DNA from: Mycolicibacterium sp. ND9-15
Lineage (GTDB): Bacteria; Actinomycetota; Actinomycetes; Mycobacteriales; Mycobacteriaceae
Assembly: GCF_035918395.1 (NCBI RefSeq)
Contig: NZ_CP142362.1
Location: 4,129,501 to 4,193,500, forward strand
Direction of reading: 5' to 3'
DNA length: 64,000 bases
Shown: positions 7,809-16,638 of the stretch, one piece after another
Layout of the letters: each line of letters starts with the position of its first letter
How positions within the stretch are numbered: the stretch's first letter is position 1
Program-made: the position numbers and the translations under genes
Notes under the pieces: model-generated
The model's database searches: none
Seen by the model: the letters and a program-made list of their open reading frames with translations, nothing else
What the model was told of the DNA's origin: nothing

Positions 7809-8984
7809 ATGCCTTACGTCGCCTCGATCGGCACATACCTGCCGTGTTGGGGCGCGCCTCGACTACGCGTGCCCGGCGACGACGAGGACGCAATCACCCT
7901 GGCCGTCGAGGCGGGGCGGGCGGCGCTGATCCCCAGCGGGGCCGTTGAGCGGGTGGTGTTGGTCAGCCGTGATCTGCCGTTGCTGGACAGCAGCAACGCG
8001 GCGGTGCTGCTGGCTGGGCTCGGTCTCGACCCGGAGCTCGAGGTCGACGAACGCCTCGGCGGTGCGCCCGCGACGCTCGACGCGATCAGTTCGGCGCGTC
8101 CGCGGACGCTGATCATCGGCACCGATGTGAACCCGGCCGGGGCGGCCGCGATTCTCACCGCGGAGCGCGGACTGCAGGTGCGTACCGCGGCCCGCGTGGC
8201 GCGCAGCCTGCCGGTGCGCACGCGTAAGGCGACCGGGGATGTACACGATTACGGCGACCCTCGGCTCCTGCACGAACGCGGGCTCATCGCCTCGCTGGAA
8301 GCGGCCTGGCTCGACACCCCAGTCGCGGTTGCGGGCGTCGACCCGGCATGGGCGGCCGAGCTGACGATCGGAAGTTCACCCCCGCTTCCCACCACCGGCG
8401 CGAGTGCCAGCTTGTTCGCGTTGGCCGGCATGTCCGAACGGCACTCGACGGGCCCGCTGGTCGCCGTCGAACAGGCGAGCCTGTCGGGGATGACGGTCAT
8501 CGGCGGTGTCGCCGAGTTGCACCGGCGCGAGCCGCCCGCGCGTCCCCAGCCCGAGGGAACGGTCGTCGCTGAGGCCGAGATTCCGATTTCGCTCGCCGCC
8601 TATGAGCGGGCCTTCGAAGCGAAGGTGCGCTGGGAGGCTGGAAGACACCCCGACTCCGAAGAGCTGGACTTCCCGCCCCGCTACCGGTTGGCCGACAGCG
8701 GCGCCCTGTCGACCGGTTACGAATTGATTCCGTTGCCGCGCACCGGAACCGTCTATACCGAGACGACCGTGCACATCCCGGTACCCGGCCTGCGGTCGCC
8801 CTACTCGCTGGTGATCGTAGAACTCGACGGAGTCGGCGTGCGGGCGCTGGTGAAGGTGACGGGCGCTGAACCGGGATCGGTCCACATCGGTACCCGCGGC
8901 CGGTTGGCGCTGCGCCGCGTGGCCATGCGGTCCGGGGTCCCCGACTACGGCTACATGTTCGAGCCGGAATCGGCGGCGGCATGA
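7809..8984 (+). CDS. Degenerate thiolase-like / OB-fold (DUF35) fusion
   Basis: A 391-residue protein in two parts. Residues 1 to about 270 resemble a thiolase or HMG-CoA-synthase fold (VASIGTYLP start, GTDVNPAGAA) but show no Cys where the nucleophile belongs; the segment reads DERLGGAPATLDAI. Residues about 280-391 resemble the DUF35 OB-fold that partners thiolase-like enzymes (TGTVYTETTV, SLVIVELDGVGVRALVKV), but the four Cys of the usual zinc ribbon are absent. It overlaps the next thiolase gene by ATGA, implying translational coupling and probably a complex in which this is a non-catalytic scaffold subunit. That role is inferred. Confidence 0.75.
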   Translation: MPYVASIGTYLPCWGAPRLRVPGDDEDAITLAVEAGRAALIPSGAVERVVLVSRDLPLLDSSNAAVLLAGLGLDPELEVDERLGGAPATLDAISSARPRTLIIGTDVNPAGAAAILTAERGLQVRTAARVARSLPVRTRKATGDVHDYGDPRLLHERGLIASLEAAWLDTPVAVAGVDPAWAAELTIGSSPPLPTTGASASLFALAGMSERHSTGPLVAVEQASLSGMTVIGGVAELHRREPPARPQPEGTVVAEAEIPISLAAYERAFEAKVRWEAGRHPDSEELDFPPRYRLADSGALSTGYELIPLPRTGTVYTETTVHIPVPGLRSPYSLVIVELDGVGVRALVKVTGAEPGSVHIGTRGRLALRRVAMRSGVPDYGYMFEPESAAA

Positions 8985-10150
8985 GACGAGTCGCGATCGT
9001 CGGCGCCGGAATGACCGCGTTCGGTGAGCATTTCGCACTTGGGCTCAAGGATCTGCTGCCGATGGCGTTCGCCGACTGCGCGGCCGGCGTCGACAAGGGC
9101 CTGAAGAAGTCGGACCTGCAGGCCGCCTGGTTCGGCGCGATGGGCACCGCCGACGGTTTCCCGTCAGGCATCTTGGCCGACATGCTCGGGCTGCCCGAGC
9201 TGCCGGTGACCCGCATCGAAAATTCCTGCGCCACAGGCAACGACGCGATCCGCAACGCACTGTTCGGTGTCGCCTCCGGGGCGTTCGACGTCGCGCTGGT
9301 CATGGGCGCCGACAAACTTCGCGACACCACGTCACGAGACATGCTGTGGGAGTGGGAGGCGATGGCCCGGGACATGGCCTGGGACTACCCACTCGGCGTG
9401 GTCTCGCCCGCCGGATTCGCGTTGCACGTCCGTCGTTACCTGCACGAGTCGCCGGCGACCGAAGAGCACCTCGCCATGGTCGCCGTGAAAAACCACCGGC
9501 ACGGCGCTAACAATCCCAAGGCGCGGCTGCGATTCGAGATCACGATGGAACAGGCGCTGCAAGCGCCGATCGTCGTCACCCCGTTCCGGCTTTACGACTG
9601 CGCCCCGCAGAGCGATGGCGCCGCCGCCCTGGTGCTCGCCGCGGAAGACGTCGTGGACCGATTCACGAACCGGCCGGTGTGGATTCGTGGAGTGGGACTG
9701 GGCCTCGACTCCGTGATGCATCAACACAAAGCGGACATGACCACGATGCCCGCGACGGTGCGGGCCGCCAAGCAGGCGTTTGAGATGGCCAGTCTTGTTC
9801 CTGGCGATGTTCATGTGGCAGAAGTTCACGATTTCTTCACGGGGATCGAATTGATCAGCTATGAAGATCTCGGATTCGCCGAGAGGTTCGGGGGCCACAA
9901 ACTCGTCGAAGCGGAAGTGACGACCATCGGCGGAGGGTTGCCCGTGAACCCGAGCGGAGGGCTGAAGGCCAAGGGGCATCCGCCCGGCGCGACCGGCGTC
10001 GCGCAGTGCGTCGAGTTGTTCGCACAGCTTCGCGGCGAAGCCGTGAACCAGGTGGACGGTGCGCGGATCGGCCTTGCCCATAACATTGGCGGGCCAACCG
10101 CGGTGGCGGCGGTGACCATCCTGGAAGGAGACGGCAATGGCGCAAGGTAG
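8981..10150 (+). CDS. SCP-x / lipid-transfer type thiolase
   Basis: A 389-residue thiolase. The acylated Cys is in ENSCATGNDAI (about residue 84), the first His in EVHDFFTG and the second in GGLKAKGHPPGATG; the C-terminal Cys of classical thiolases is replaced (GLAHNIGG), as in SCP-x type enzymes. It should cleave a 3-ketoacyl-CoA, or act as an aldolase, with the OB-fold protein encoded immediately upstream (4-bp overlap). Its 3' end overlaps the yrbEA start by 14 bp, so catabolic and transport genes are directly coupled here. Confidence 0.9.
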   Translation: MRRVAIVGAGMTAFGEHFALGLKDLLPMAFADCAAGVDKGLKKSDLQAAWFGAMGTADGFPSGILADMLGLPELPVTRIENSCATGNDAIRNALFGVASGAFDVALVMGADKLRDTTSRDMLWEWEAMARDMAWDYPLGVVSPAGFALHVRRYLHESPATEEHLAMVAVKNHRHGANNPKARLRFEITMEQALQAPIVVTPFRLYDCAPQSDGAAALVLAAEDVVDRFTNRPVWIRGVGLGLDSVMHQHKADMTTMPATVRAAKQAFEMASLVPGDVHVAEVHDFFTGIELISYEDLGFAERFGGHKLVEAEVTTIGGGLPVNPSGGLKAKGHPPGATGVAQCVELFAQLRGEAVNQVDGARIGLAHNIGGPTAVAAVTILEGDGNGAR

Positions 10151-10949
10151 CGGGCCGGAGCGGTGGTCTGCGGGTCTGCCGCCGTTGCGGAATTTGGCGG
10201 GTCCGATGCAGGCCGTCGGGGCGTTGTTCGCGATGTCGGCGGATGCGGTGCGGTTTGTGTTTCGTCGGCCGTTTCAGTGGCGTGAGTTTTTGGAGCAGTG
10301 CTGGTTCATTGCGCGGGTGTCGTTGGCGCCGACATTGTTGGTCGCGATTCCGTTCACGGTGTTGGTCAGTTTCACGCTCAACATCTTGTTGCGGGAGTTG
10401 GGGGCTGCCGATCTGAGCGGTGCGGGTGCGGCGTTCGGTGCGGTGACGCAGGTGGGTCCGATCGTGACGGTGTTGATCGTGGCCGGGGCGGGGGCCACGG
10501 CGATGTGTGCTGATCTGGGGTCGCGCACGATCCGCGAGGAGATCGACGCGATGGAGGTGCTGGGCATCAACCCGGTGCAGCGGTTGGTGACGCCTCGGAT
10601 GCTGGCCTCAGGGCTGGTGGCGTTGTTGCTCAACAGCTTGGTGGTGATCATCGGGATCCTGGGTGGTTACACGTTTTCGGTGTTCATTCAGGATGTGAAC
10701 CCGGGCGCGTTCGCGGCGGGGATCACGCTGTTGACGGGGGTGCCCGAGGTGATCATCTCGTGCGTGAAGGCGGCGCTGTTCGGGTTGATCGCCGGGCTGG
10801 TGGCCTGTTTTCGGGGGTTGACGATCACCGGGGGTGGAGCCAAGGCGGTGGGTAACGCGGTCAACGAGACGGTGGTGTATGCGTTCATGGCGTTGTTCGT
10901 GATCAACGTGGTCGTCACGGCCATCGGTATCCGGATGACGACGGGCTAG
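10137..10949 (+). CDS. yrbEA: MCE-associated ABC transporter permease YrbEA
   Basis: A 270-residue MlaE/YrbE-type permease with about five membrane segments. Family-typical sequence includes FTLNILLRELGAADLSGAG, the cytoplasmic EQ-loop-like region SRTIREEIDAMEVLGINPVQRLV, and the C-terminal GNAVNETVVYAF. With YrbEB it forms the membrane channel, energised by an MlaF-like ATPase (Mkl) encoded elsewhere, for lipid import through Mce proteins. ATG at 10137 has AAGGAG 6 nt upstream inside the preceding thiolase gene. Leucine codons are mostly TTG and Phe often TTT, unlike the flanking genes. Confidence 0.95.
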   Translation: MAQGSGPERWSAGLPPLRNLAGPMQAVGALFAMSADAVRFVFRRPFQWREFLEQCWFIARVSLAPTLLVAIPFTVLVSFTLNILLRELGAADLSGAGAAFGAVTQVGPIVTVLIVAGAGATAMCADLGSRTIREEIDAMEVLGINPVQRLVTPRMLASGLVALLLNSLVVIIGILGGYTFSVFIQDVNPGAFAAGITLLTGVPEVIISCVKAALFGLIAGLVACFRGLTITGGGAKAVGNAVNETVVYAFMALFVINVVVTAIGIRMTTG

Positions 10950-10962
10950 GGCGGGTTGGTCG

Positions 10963-11820
10963 ATGGGCACAGTTCAAATTCTTCGCAGCACGTATCCGCG
11001 CCTGACCCACGGTATGCGCCGGCCGGTGGACTTTTTGGGTCGTATCGGCGATCACATGCTGTTCTATGTGCGCGCCTTGGCCGGGGTGCCGCATGCGGCG
11101 GTGCACTTCCGCAAGGAGATCGTGCGGTTGATCGCCGAGATCTCCATGGGGGCGGGCACGCTGGCGATGATCGGCGGCACGGTGGCGATCGTCGGTTTCT
11201 TGACGCTGGCCGCTGGTGGCACGTTGGCGGTGCAGGGGTATTCGTCGTTGGGCGATATCGGTATCGAGGCGTTGACGGGGTTTTTGGCGGCGTTCATCAA
11301 TGTGCGCATCGCCGCACCGGTGGTGGCCGGGATCGGGTTGGCGGCCACGTTTGGCGCCGGGGTGACCGCGCAGTTGGGTGCGATGCGGATCAACGAGGAG
11401 ATCGATGCGTTGGAGTCGATGGCGATTCGGCCGGTGGAGTATCTGGTCTCCACGCGCATCGTGGCGGGCATGGTGGCGATCACGCCGTTGTATTCGATCG
11501 CGGTGATCTTGTCGTTTGTGGCCAGCCAGTTCACCACGGTGGTGTTGTTCGGCCAGTCCGGGGGGCTGTATGACCATTACTTCGACACCTTCTTGAATCC
11601 GATCGACTTGTTGTGGTCGTTTCTTCAGGCGGTGCTGATGGCGATCACAATCTTGTTGATCCACACCTACTTCGGCTACTTCGCCTCGGGCGGGCCCTCC
11701 GGTGTGGGTGTGGCGGTCGGCAACGCGGTGCGCACCTCACTGGTGGTCGTCGTGTCGGTCACCCTGCTGGTATCGCTGTCCATCTACGGTTCCAACGGCA
11801 ACTTCAACCTGTCGGGATAA
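10963..11820 (+). CDS. yrbEB: MCE-associated ABC transporter permease YrbEB
   Basis: A 285-residue second MlaE-type permease, 13 bp after yrbEA. It keeps GAGTLAMIGGTVAIVGF, the cytoplasmic MRINEEIDALESMAIRPVEYLVSTR region and the C-terminal VGNAVRTSLVVVVSVTLLVSL segment. It should pair with YrbEA as a heterodimer on which the MceA-F hexamer sits. Codon use is TTG-rich like yrbEA and reverts to CTG/CTC around the start of mceA. No strong ribosome-binding site is visible, so translation may be coupled to yrbEA. Confidence 0.95.
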   Translation: MGTVQILRSTYPRLTHGMRRPVDFLGRIGDHMLFYVRALAGVPHAAVHFRKEIVRLIAEISMGAGTLAMIGGTVAIVGFLTLAAGGTLAVQGYSSLGDIGIEALTGFLAAFINVRIAAPVVAGIGLAATFGAGVTAQLGAMRINEEIDALESMAIRPVEYLVSTRIVAGMVAITPLYSIAVILSFVASQFTTVVLFGQSGGLYDHYFDTFLNPIDLLWSFLQAVLMAITILLIHTYFGYFASGGPSGVGVAVGNAVRTSLVVVVSVTLLVSLSIYGSNGNFNLSG

Positions 11821-11830
11821 GGTCGCGCCG

Positions 11831-13027
11831 ATGAAGAGCAGTGTCGTTCGCCCCCTGACGGGCCTGGGCTTGATCGTGGCCATCGGCCTGATCATCGCTC
11901 TGGCCGTCAGCCTGTTTCGGGGCGACTGGGCCGATACCGTTCCGGTGACTGTGATTTCGGATCGCGCCGGCCTGGTGATGAACCCCGAGGCCAAGGTCAA
12001 GATGCGCGGGGTCCAGGTGGGTCAGGTCGAGAAGATCGAGGAGCGACCGGACGGCACCGCGGCGCTTCATCTGGCGATGGATCGGTCCGCCCTGAAGCTG
12101 ATTCCCGGCAATGTGGACGTCGACATCACCTCGACGACAGTTTTCGGCGCGAAGTTCGTCCAGATGAACGCACCGAAAGACCCGTCGGCAGAACGCCTGC
12201 GCTCGGGCCAGGTCATCCAGAGCCAGCACGTCACCGTCGAGATCAACACCGTTTTCCAGCAACTGGTTGCGGTGCTGGACAAGATCGACCCTGCGAAACT
12301 CAACCAGACGCTCGGCGCGATCGCGTCCGCCTTCAACGGCCGCGGTGAGCAGTTCGGCCAGACCCTCGAGGACTTCAACGCGCTGCTGGCGAAAATCGAA
12401 CCGAGCCTGCCGAATCTCGCGCATGACATCGAGGTCGCGGTGCCGACGTTTGCCGCCTACGGCGAGGCGGCGCCGGATCTGATGTCGACGATCCAAAGCA
12501 CGACGCAGGTCAGCAACTCGATCGTCGACCAGCAGCACAATCTCGACGAGTTCTTGCTCAGCGCAATCGGATTGGCCGACATCGGCAACGAGGTGATCGG
12601 CGGGAACCGGCGGGCGCTCACCGACGTCACACACGTACTGGTGCCCACCCTCGACATGCTCGAGAGTTACAAGGAGTCGCTGTGGTGCGGCATCGGCGGC
12701 CTGGTGCCGTTCTCGAAATCCGGGCCGCAATACTCTGGGATCATCGTCAGTGCCGGTCTGACAATGGGCGTGGAACGCTACCGTTATCCGGGCGACCTGC
12801 CGAAGGTCGCCGCAACGAGCGGTGGCAAAGACTTCTGCGAGGCACTGGGCCTTCCGGAGATGAAGCCGGAATTCGTGCCGCCGATGATCGTCGGTGACGT
12901 CGGCAGCGACCCGAACCGCTATGGGAATGCCGGCATCCTGCTGAACTCCGAGGGCCTCAAGAACTGGTTGTTCGGCCCTCTCGACGGACCACCGCGCAAC
13001 TCCTCGCAGATTGGGATGCCGGGATGA
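11831..13027 (+). CDS. mceA: Mce family protein MceA
   Basis: A 398-residue MlaD/Mce protein: one N-terminal membrane helix (about residues 8-28), the MCE beta-barrel domain (about 37-115, with the strand RGVQVGQVEKIE), then a long helical region that in characterised systems forms part of the periplasmic lipid tunnel. First of six mce genes, 10 bp after yrbEB. The ATG at 11831 is preferred to a longer frame because the membrane helix follows directly. It ends in an ATGA overlap with mceB. I do not assign the operon to a numbered mce family. Confidence 0.95.
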   Translation: MKSSVVRPLTGLGLIVAIGLIIALAVSLFRGDWADTVPVTVISDRAGLVMNPEAKVKMRGVQVGQVEKIEERPDGTAALHLAMDRSALKLIPGNVDVDITSTTVFGAKFVQMNAPKDPSAERLRSGQVIQSQHVTVEINTVFQQLVAVLDKIDPAKLNQTLGAIASAFNGRGEQFGQTLEDFNALLAKIEPSLPNLAHDIEVAVPTFAAYGEAAPDLMSTIQSTTQVSNSIVDQQHNLDEFLLSAIGLADIGNEVIGGNRRALTDVTHVLVPTLDMLESYKESLWCGIGGLVPFSKSGPQYSGIIVSAGLTMGVERYRYPGDLPKVAATSGGKDFCEALGLPEMKPEFVPPMIVGDVGSDPNRYGNAGILLNSEGLKNWLFGPLDGPPRNSSQIGMPG

Positions 13028-14049
13028 CGCGCTCAACGGGCACGCTGATCAAGTTCAGCATCTTCGGGTTGGTGATGGCGGTGCTGACCGCCTTCCTGTT
13101 CGTCGTGTTCAGCGAGTCGAGAACCGGTTCGACGGACGGATATTCGGCCGTCTTCGTCGACGCGTCGCGGCTGAAGGCCGGCGACAGCGTTCGGATCGCG
13201 GGCATCCGGGTCGGCACGGTCAAGGACGTGTCGCTGCAGGCGGACAGGAAGGTACTGGTCAAATTCGATGCGGACCGCAACACCAGGTTGACGACCGGCA
13301 CCAAAGCCGCGATCCGCTATCTCAACCTGGTCGGTGACCGCTACCTGGAACTGATCGACACCCCCGACTCCGCGAGGATCCTGCCGGTCGGCGCCCAGAT
13401 CCCGGCGGACCGGACAGCGCCCGCACTCGACCTCGACTTGTTGCTCGGCGGCCTGAAACCGGTTATTCAGGGCCTCAATCCGGAGGACGTCAACGGTCTC
13501 ACCAGCTCGCTGATCCAGATCCTGCAGGGACAGGGCGGCACCCTGGAATCGCTGCTGTCGAAGTCGTCATCGTTCACCAACGCGCTCGCCGACAACAGCC
13601 AGGTCGTCGAGCAGTTGATCGAGAGCTTGCGCGCAACGCTCGACACGCTGTCCAAAGACGGTGACGAGTTCTCCGGCGCCGTCGACAAGCTCAGCCAGCT
13701 CATCGAGGGGCTGTCCGCCGACCGCGACCCGATCGGCACCGCGATCGAGTCCCTGGACAACGGGACGACGTCGCTGGCAGACCTCCTCAGCCGGGGGCGG
13801 GCACCGCTGAACAATACCGTTGATCAGCTGGCCCGGCTGGCCCCGTTGGTCGACACCGACCTGGAACGTCTCGACGCGACGATTCAGCGGCTCCCCGAGA
13901 TCTACCGCAAGTTGGCGCGCGTCGGCTCCTACGGGGCGTTCTTCCCGTACTACATCTGCGGTGTCTCCTTCCGGGCAAGCGACCTCGAGGGCCGCACCGT
14001 GGTATTCCCGTGGATCCGGCAAGAAACGGGAAGGTGCGTGGACGAGTAA
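13024..14049 (+). CDS. mceB: Mce family protein MceB
   Basis: A 341-residue Mce protein with a membrane helix (about residues 8-28), the MCE domain (about 37-115, including RIAGIRVGTVKDV and the NLVGDRYLEL strand) and a helical domain rich in Leu/Ser/Asp heptads. The short C-terminal part carries two Cys (CGVSF and GRCVDE), typical of MceB. It overlaps mceA by 4 bp and mceC by 1 bp, so it is translated as part of a tightly coupled operon. Confidence 0.95.
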   Translation: MTRSTGTLIKFSIFGLVMAVLTAFLFVVFSESRTGSTDGYSAVFVDASRLKAGDSVRIAGIRVGTVKDVSLQADRKVLVKFDADRNTRLTTGTKAAIRYLNLVGDRYLELIDTPDSARILPVGAQIPADRTAPALDLDLLLGGLKPVIQGLNPEDVNGLTSSLIQILQGQGGTLESLLSKSSSFTNALADNSQVVEQLIESLRATLDTLSKDGDEFSGAVDKLSQLIEGLSADRDPIGTAIESLDNGTTSLADLLSRGRAPLNNTVDQLARLAPLVDTDLERLDATIQRLPEIYRKLARVGSYGAFFPYYICGVSFRASDLEGRTVVFPWIRQETGRCVDE

Positions 14050-15152
14050 TGCTCAAGTACCGCGGAGCGCAGCTGATGAGGGCAGGCTTCATCGGCGTCG
14101 TCCTCATCATCCTTGTCATCACGATCGGCCTGCAGCCCGAACGCCTCGTCTCGTGGGCGACCGCGCTGCGGTATGAGGCCTTGTTCACCGAGGCCGGCGG
14201 CGTCACCGTCGGTAACGACGTCACCGTGTCCGGTATCAAGGTGGGCTCGGTCTCGTCGGTCGAACTCGTCAATGGCGATGCGCTGGTCGGCTTCACGATC
14301 AACGGCAAGTATGCGCTCGGCTCGGACACCACCGCGCATATCCGAACCGGCACGCTGCTCGGTGAGCGCGTGCTGGCACTCGAGTCCGACGGCAGCGGGA
14401 CCTTGGACCGCAGCCAACCGATCCCGACGTCGCGAACGACGTCGCCGTACTCGCTGACCGATGCGATCAGTGACCTGACCACCAACACGGCGGAGACGGA
14501 CACAGGCACGCTCAACCAGTCGCTGGACACGCTGGCGGCCACACTCGATCAGGTTGCGCCGCAACTGGGTCCGACCTTCGACGGGCTGTCCCGGTTGTCC
14601 GAGTCGCTCAACAACCGCAACGAGAGTCTCGCCGAACTGCTCAGGACCGCCGGTGATGTCACCGGAATCTTCGCGGAGCGCAGCCGACAGGTCAACGAGC
14701 TGATTCTCAACTCCAACGATCTGCTGGCCGTGCTCAACGAGCGCCGCTACGCGATCACCAGCCTGCTGCGCGCCACATCGGCGGTGTCCCAGGAGCTGAC
14801 CGGTCTGGTCGCCGACAACGAGAAGGAGCTGGCACCGGCGTTAGAGCACCTGAACACGGTCGTCGCGATGCTGGAGAAGAACCGCGACAACCTCGCGAAG
14901 ATGTTGCCCGGCGCGGCCAAGTACTACCTCACGCAGGGCGAGATCGTGGCCAACGGCGCCTACTACAACGCACTGGTGCCCAACCTGGTGTTCGGCCAGA
15001 TCCTGCAGCCGTTCCTCGACTACGCGTTCGGTTTCCGGCGCGGCATGGACGCCGGCCAACCGCCGGACCAGGCCGGCCCGCGAGCCGAACTCCCCTTCCC
15101 CCGCAACGGAATTCCTCAGCCAGGAGACCTTCCCGATGATGGCAACCCGTAA
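14049..15152 (+). CDS. mceC: Mce family protein MceC
   Basis: A 367-residue Mce protein starting at an ATG that shares one base with the mceB stop (TAATG). Membrane helix about residues 11-30, MCE domain about 35-110 (VTVSGIKVGSVSSVEL, GTLLGERVLALES), then a helical region. The C-terminal 40 residues are proline-rich. The hydrophobic residues in the helical part suggest it lines the transport tunnel with the other Mce subunits. It overlaps mceD by 17 bp. Confidence 0.95.
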   Translation: MLKYRGAQLMRAGFIGVVLIILVITIGLQPERLVSWATALRYEALFTEAGGVTVGNDVTVSGIKVGSVSSVELVNGDALVGFTINGKYALGSDTTAHIRTGTLLGERVLALESDGSGTLDRSQPIPTSRTTSPYSLTDAISDLTTNTAETDTGTLNQSLDTLAATLDQVAPQLGPTFDGLSRLSESLNNRNESLAELLRTAGDVTGIFAERSRQVNELILNSNDLLAVLNERRYAITSLLRATSAVSQELTGLVADNEKELAPALEHLNTVVAMLEKNRDNLAKMLPGAAKYYLTQGEIVANGAYYNALVPNLVFGQILQPFLDYAFGFRRGMDAGQPPDQAGPRAELPFPRNGIPQPGDLPDDGNP

Positions 15153-16638
15153 GCGCCTGATGGCCGGCACGGCGATATTGCTGGCCATCGGTTTAGTCGC
15201 CGGCGCGGCGTTCCTGGTGCGCCAGATGTTCTTCGGGCCGACCACCATCACCGCCTATTTCCCGACGGCGACGGCGATCTATCCCGGCGACGAGGTACGG
15301 GTGTCCGGCGTGCAGGTCGGCACGATCGAGTCCATCACGCCCGAAGGCACCCAGACGAAAATGACCCTCCAGGTCGACCGGGGCGTGCCGATCCCGGCCG
15401 ATGCCAAAGCCGTGATCGTCGCACAGAACCTCGTCGCTGCCCGGTATGTGCAACTCACCCCGGCCTATCGCAACGGCGACGGGTTGACAATGCGCGACGG
15501 CGCGGTCATCCCCAGCGACCGGACCGCCGTCCCCGTGGAGTGGGATGAGGTCAAGACCCAGTTGATGCGCCTGTCAACGGAACTGGGTCCGCAGAAGGGG
15601 GTGTCAGACACCTCGGTATCCCGGTTCATCGACAGCGCGGCGAACGCGATGGGCGGCAACGGCGACAAACTACGCCAGACCCTGGCCCAACTGTCAGGTG
15701 TCGCAAGGATTTTCGCCGAAGGCAGCGGGAATATCGTCGACATCATCAAGAATCTACAGACGTTCGTCTCCGCGCTGCGTGACAGCAAGCAGCAGATTGT
15801 GATGTTCGAGAACCGGTTGGCGACCTTGACCAGCGTCCTCGACGACAGCAGGTCGGATCTGGACGCGGCGCTGTCCAACCTGTCGGTGGCCATCGGGGAG
15901 GTGCAGCGCTTCGTCGCGGGGAGCCGGGCCCAGACCAGTGAGCAGATCGGGCGGCTGGCCGATCTCACGCAGATTTTGGTGGACCACCGATTGGCGTTCG
16001 AGAACGTGCTGCACATCACGCCGAACGCGATCGCGAACTTCCAGAACATCTACTACCCGAACGGCGGTTCGGTGACCGGCGCATTCTCGCTGGTCAACTT
16101 CAACAACCCGATCCAGATGATCTGCGGCATGGTCGGCGCGGTCGCGAACGTCACCGCACCCGAGACCGCGAAGTTGTGCGCGCAGTACCTGGGCCCTGCG
16201 CTGCGTCTGCTGAACGTCAACAACATTCCGTTGCCGATCAACGCGTATCTGCGCCCGGCGGTCAACCCGGACAGAATCATCTACGCGGATCCCAAGCTTG
16301 CGCCGGGCGGTACAGGGCCGGGCGACCCGCCCGAGCCGCCGCCGACGGTGTCCGCCTACACCGGCGCCGGTGATGTGCCGCCGCCCCCGGGCTGGGGACC
16401 CAAGCCTCCCGGGCCCCCTGGGTTGTACACAACCGACGACGATGCGCCCGCAACTCCGTCGCCGGCGCTGTTCCCCGGCGCGCCGATTCCCAGCCCGCCC
16501 AACATCTTGAGCAACATCCCCGCCCAACCGCGGACCCTGGAGGGCATGCTGCTCCCGCCATCGCCCGCCCCGGGCGCTCCGCCACCGGTGGCGCCCGACG
16601 CACCTCTGTTGCCTGCGGAAGGGACGCCGCCATCATGA
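15136..16638 (+). CDS. mceD: Mce family protein MceD
   Basis: A 500-residue Mce protein, the second largest of the six. Membrane helix about residues 8-30, MCE domain about 36-115 (VRVSGVQVGTIESI, NLVAARYVQLTP), helical domain to about 390, and a long Pro/Gly/Ala-rich tail (about 395-500) probably unstructured at the cell envelope. Two in-frame ATGs (15136, 15139) follow a GGAG at 15123-15126; either could be used. ATGA overlap with mceE. Confidence 0.95.
   Translation: MMATRKRLMAGTAILLAIGLVAGAAFLVRQMFFGPTTITAYFPTATAIYPGDEVRVSGVQVGTIESITPEGTQTKMTLQVDRGVPIPADAKAVIVAQNLVAARYVQLTPAYRNGDGLTMRDGAVIPSDRTAVPVEWDEVKTQLMRLSTELGPQKGVSDTSVSRFIDSAANAMGGNGDKLRQTLAQLSGVARIFAEGSGNIVDIIKNLQTFVSALRDSKQQIVMFENRLATLTSVLDDSRSDLDAALSNLSVAIGEVQRFVAGSRAQTSEQIGRLADLTQILVDHRLAFENVLHITPNAIANFQNIYYPNGGSVTGAFSLVNFNNPIQMICGMVGAVANVTAPETAKLCAQYLGPALRLLNVNNIPLPINAYLRPAVNPDRIIYADPKLAPGGTGPGDPPEPPPTVSAYTGAGDVPPPPGWGPKPPGPPGLYTTDDDAPATPSPALFPGAPIPSPPNILSNIPAQPRTLEGMLLPPSPAPGAPPPVAPDAPLLPAEGTPPS

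Noticed and set aside
11804..13036. A 410-codon frame antisense to mceA
   Set aside because: Shadow of a high-GC gene; mceA on the other strand has an intact membrane helix and MCE domain and coupled neighbours.
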